Assembly (NCBI GenBank): GCA_029718625.1
Contig: CM056380.1
Location: forward strand, 11,249,909-11,313,908
DNA: 64,000 nucleotides
From: Synaphobranchus kaupii
Taxonomy: Eukaryota; Chordata; Actinopteri; Anguilliformes; Synaphobranchidae
Reading direction: 5' to 3'
Made by a program: the position numbers and the translations under genes. This document shows positions 61,215-64,000 of the stretch, one piece after another. The notes under the pieces were generated by a model that was not told the DNA's origin, made no database searches, and saw nothing but the letters and a program-made list of their open reading frames with translations. The number at the start of each line of letters is the position of its first letter. Position 1 is the stretch's first letter.

Positions 61215-63354
61215 ATGGAAGCATATCCGCGCCAAAATTCAAATGAAAATGCAAATCGCCGATTGCATTTCGTTTACATTCGATGTGCGCAAAAACCATG
61301 ACATAATTCAAATGAAAATGCAAAAGGTCACTTTGCATTTTCATTTTCAAGTTAATGTACGCACTTTTTCTGACAATTTGAAAATGTTAATGCAAATCCA
61401 TTATACATTTCATTTTCATCGCTCTCTACGACACAACCCTGCCATAATTTAAATGAAAATGAAAAACCGCATTTGAATTAGCAATTTCTTATTGTAATCG
61501 CATGATCCATGACAAAAAGGAAATGATAATTCAATTCGCATTTAACATTACATGTTCATGCTTTTGCGGCACAAGAGTGACATAATTCAAATGCAATCCG
61601 TTTGCATTTTCATTTCCGAAAAGACCCTGCCAAAAATCCATTTCGAAATGGCAAACTGTCAAAAGTCCATTTCGAAATGGAAAACTGTCAAAGCTGCCCA
61701 TCAAGGCGGGGCCTCGAAGAAAGGGGCCTTACAGGGGACTGTTCAAACCACTGAACATAATGGTTGTCTGTGATTTCGGTCGTCAGGCAGTTACCAGGCT
61801 AGATAGCGACATTTCCTTGTTCTCTGTGTTTGGGGATTATAGGCGAAATGATCGGAATTAAAAAGGAAACGAGGTAGCCTAAAAGTTACGACTAGCCATA
61901 GCCAGCCCAATGTTAACTAAATTAATTTCACAATTTAGCCTACTTTCGTTAATCTGGTGTGGAAACTAGCTAGCCGATAGCCTATAATGTTACGGGTTTC
62001 CGTGACAAAACCAGGCTATGCCTGAAAACATGTGCTAGCTACCCTTTTCACCGTGGGCATTTCCATCACGATTTTTATTAATAATTGTTTTCTTTTAGAT
62101 AGCCTTACCCTTAGGCTATGTGCAGAGCAACCAACTCAAGATCCCCAAAATCTGGAGAAGAGCCCTAGTTGTCGCGATCCCTAAGCCGAATAAGCCTGAA
62201 GGGGATCCTAAGAGCTACCGTCCCATCTCCTTGCTCTGCATCCCCTTCAAGGACATGCAGACACTAGTGGCATACCTCTGGAAATGGAGGTTGAAGCTCA
62301 GCGAGGCAAAGACGGTGTCGGCGGCCTTCCATCTTAACAACAGGGAGGCTAAACGTGAGCTCCAAATATATATTGGCGGAACACCCCTGCCATGCTGCGC
62401 TGAGACAATCTACCTCGGCGTGACATTGGACAGGTCGCTCACGTTTCGCCGACACCTTGAGTCACTGCGCAAGAAGTTAACATCTCGTGTGGCATTGATG
62501 AGGCGACTAGTCGGGTCAGGCTGGGGCGCCGACGCAAGAACATTGCGTACGGCAGCCCTGGCCCTTGTTTACTCGACTAGTGAGTACTGCGCACCGGTAT
62601 GGTGTCGCAGTGCCCACACCCGCCTCATCGATATGCCCATCAACGAAGCCTTGCGCATCGTGACAGGATGCCTGCGTCCCACCCCTGTGGACAATCTTCC
62701 CATTCTTGCAGGCATCCAGCCCGCTGGGCTTCGCCGCGCGGGAGCCACAGCACGTCTCGCGTGCCGGGCCATGGAGCCAAACCATCTGCTCCACGAAAGG
62801 CTCGCTGTAATTGCTGAGCCTCCCCGGCGCCTTAAGTCGAGACACCCATTTGTGCCTGCCGCACAGGAATTCCTGCAGCAATGCAGTGATCTTAACATCA
62901 GTGCGGCACGGTGGGCGGATTACATCTGGAGCACGGAGTGGGAGGAGAACACCTCTAGACTCCGTGACTTCATCCCAGACGTCGGTTTTCCCCCTATTGG
63001 GGTGGACCTGCCTAGACTGGCATGGGTGAGGCTTAACCGCCTCTGGACCGGCGTTGGGCGCTTCCGCTCATCGATGCACAGATGGGGCTTGGCTTCTTGC
63101 GCAGCCTGCGAGTGTGGCGCGGAGGAACAAACCGCAGACCATGTCATCCTGGACTGCCCGATTTATCGGGCACCCAATGGGATGCATGGTCTGTCGGTTC
63201 TGGATGATGACACGGTGACGTGGCTACTGGAGGTGTGCCCTGAAATATAGTCCGGGTGAACCCCCCCCCAGGCTCGGGGTGGTAAAAGGATAGCCCCTCG
63301 GCCCCGAGCCTGGGGATGTGGGACAAAAGATCCCACCCAAACGAAGAAGAAGAA
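61215..63354 (+). mobile_element. 2.14-kb LINE-containing insertion between 107-bp direct repeats
   Basis: Left part (61215-61690): degenerate repeat of TTCAAATGAAAATGCAAA-type motifs. Middle (61690-62110): unassigned, AT-rich. Right part: LINE ORF2 fragment, then a GC-rich 3' UTR with an inverted pair (CCAGGCTCGGGG / CCCCGAGCCTGG) and a (GAA)n-like tail ACGAAGAAGAAGAAG. The 3' tail abutting the repeat, and the flanking duplication, point to target-primed reverse transcription. Confidence 0.75.
62120..63250 (+). pseudogene. LINE ORF2 fragment with deleted RT core
   Basis: 376 codons. Residues about 1-40 hold the start of RT (WRRALVVAIPKPNKP, SYRPISLLC). The next residues (DMQTLVAYLWKWRLKLSEAK) belong to sequence downstream of the YADD motif, so motifs A to C are deleted in frame. 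The thumb follows (ETIYLGVTLDRSLTFRRHLE, YSTSEYCAPVWCRSAHT), then a long C-terminal domain ending in a zinc-finger-like cluster, CAACECG...TADHVILDCPIY. The C-terminal half is free of stops and GC-rich against its AT-rich surroundings. No catalytic function is possible. Confidence 0.85.
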
Positions 63355-63461
63355 GGTTGTGGAAACAATGCCACGAGGAATGCGCACCGTAATCAAAGCT
63401 AAAGGCGGTCCAACGAAATATAAGAGTGCAACTTTTTTTTTGGCCAGGCAGTGTATTTGCT
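63355..63461 (+). repeat. 107-bp direct repeat, right copy (end of a Tc1 element)
   Basis: Second copy of 61108-61214, beginning directly after the GAAGAAGAAG tail and including the right Tc1 end GGCCAGGCAGTG plus TATTTGCT. No matching left Tc1 end lies nearby, so it was not an independent element. Confidence 0.9.
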
Positions 63462-64000
63462 GACTAGAAATCACTCTTTATAGCATCAATAACCCATTAA
63501 ATCACATCCCCCAATGCCCTATTACACTACTGAACACATCTAAACTGTATATATACTTACTTGATTAGATATACTTGTTAATAAGTACAACTAAGCACAG
63601 GCATAGTCACAGGGCCTTCCAATTACTGCGCAATCCTTTTGTGCCGCCTGTTTGTCTTTGTCATAATGTCATAATTGTCTTTGTCATAATTGTCAATTAA
63701 GATAATTTTTTATCTTCATTTTGTAAAAAACTAAAAAAATCTAAATCAAAATACATAGGGAAGAGCCAGTGAGATTACAGCTTGGGTTACCAGATTTGCA
63801 GCTTAGCCAGAATGACCGGACAAACTGTGCACACTGTTAAACTGTACGCTGTGAAATCATGCGATGATTGTGTGACAAAGTACTCTGGTTCTAGTAAGGT
63901 AATGGAACCTATAAAACAAAAGACAAGAAGTGGATGAAGGTCTTCTCTTCTTAGAATGGATGAAGATGCACGTTTCATTATAATTATTATCTTTTGACTA
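63462..64000. other. AT-rich spacer at window end
   Basis: A short tandem GTCTTTGTCATAAT duplicate at about 63652-63690. No gene recognised. Confidence 0.4.

Noticed and set aside
63355..63461. Third independent Tc1 copy
   Set aside because: Only the last 99 bp plus 8 bp of the same flank as copy 2 are present, so it is one side of a duplication made by the LINE-bearing insertion.

Overview
The window is nuclear DNA of a ray-finned fish. The evidence is a vertebrate IQSEC-type coding exon with a consensus splice donor, fish-type tRNA-derived SINEs, Tc1, hAT and Harbinger DNA transposons, several non-LTR retrotransposons and very long CA, GA and minisatellite tracts. I cannot name the species. 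There is no bacterial-style gene organisation, operon or CRISPR array. A 500-base assembly gap lies at 44279-44778.

Protein-coding content is sparse. The first coding exon of an IQSEC (BRAG-type Arf-GEF) gene lies on the minus strand at 5796-6271. Positions 1-5795 would then be its first intron, and the region to about 9.1 kb its 5' UTR or promoter side. A second minus-strand exon at 40162-41108 has an acceptor-like start and a 315-codon low-complexity open frame ending in a stop. It looks like the last exon of a gene I do not recognise.

The rest is repeats. At least fourteen tandem arrays, with units of 17 to about 92 bp, cover roughly 18 kb (about 29% of the sequenced bases). The largest is a 33-bp array of about 119 copies at 20308-24236. 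Three arrays (57-bp, 17-bp, 56-bp) are interrupted by a DNA transposon with a readable target-site duplication. The 48-bp array runs into the assembly gap.

Mobile elements with clear structure include two internally deleted copies of one Tc1 family (14115-14634 and 60666-61206), a different Tc1 derivative keeping only the DNA-binding half of its transposase (49546-50458), a hAT MITE (19737-19859), a 1.98-kb non-autonomous Harbinger element (57740-59720), a palindromic MITE (24777-24951), a Tx1/L1-like fragment (about 45225-45870), a LINE with ORF1 and RT but no endonuclease (about 51005-53700), and a LINE-containing insertion flanked by 107-bp direct repeats (61215-63354).

I found no new multi-gene system. 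The most interesting structures are the 33-bp array, whose variation sits almost wholly at two CpG sites and shows higher-order periodicity, and the 2.14-kb insertion with 107-bp duplications and an unexplained 5' block.
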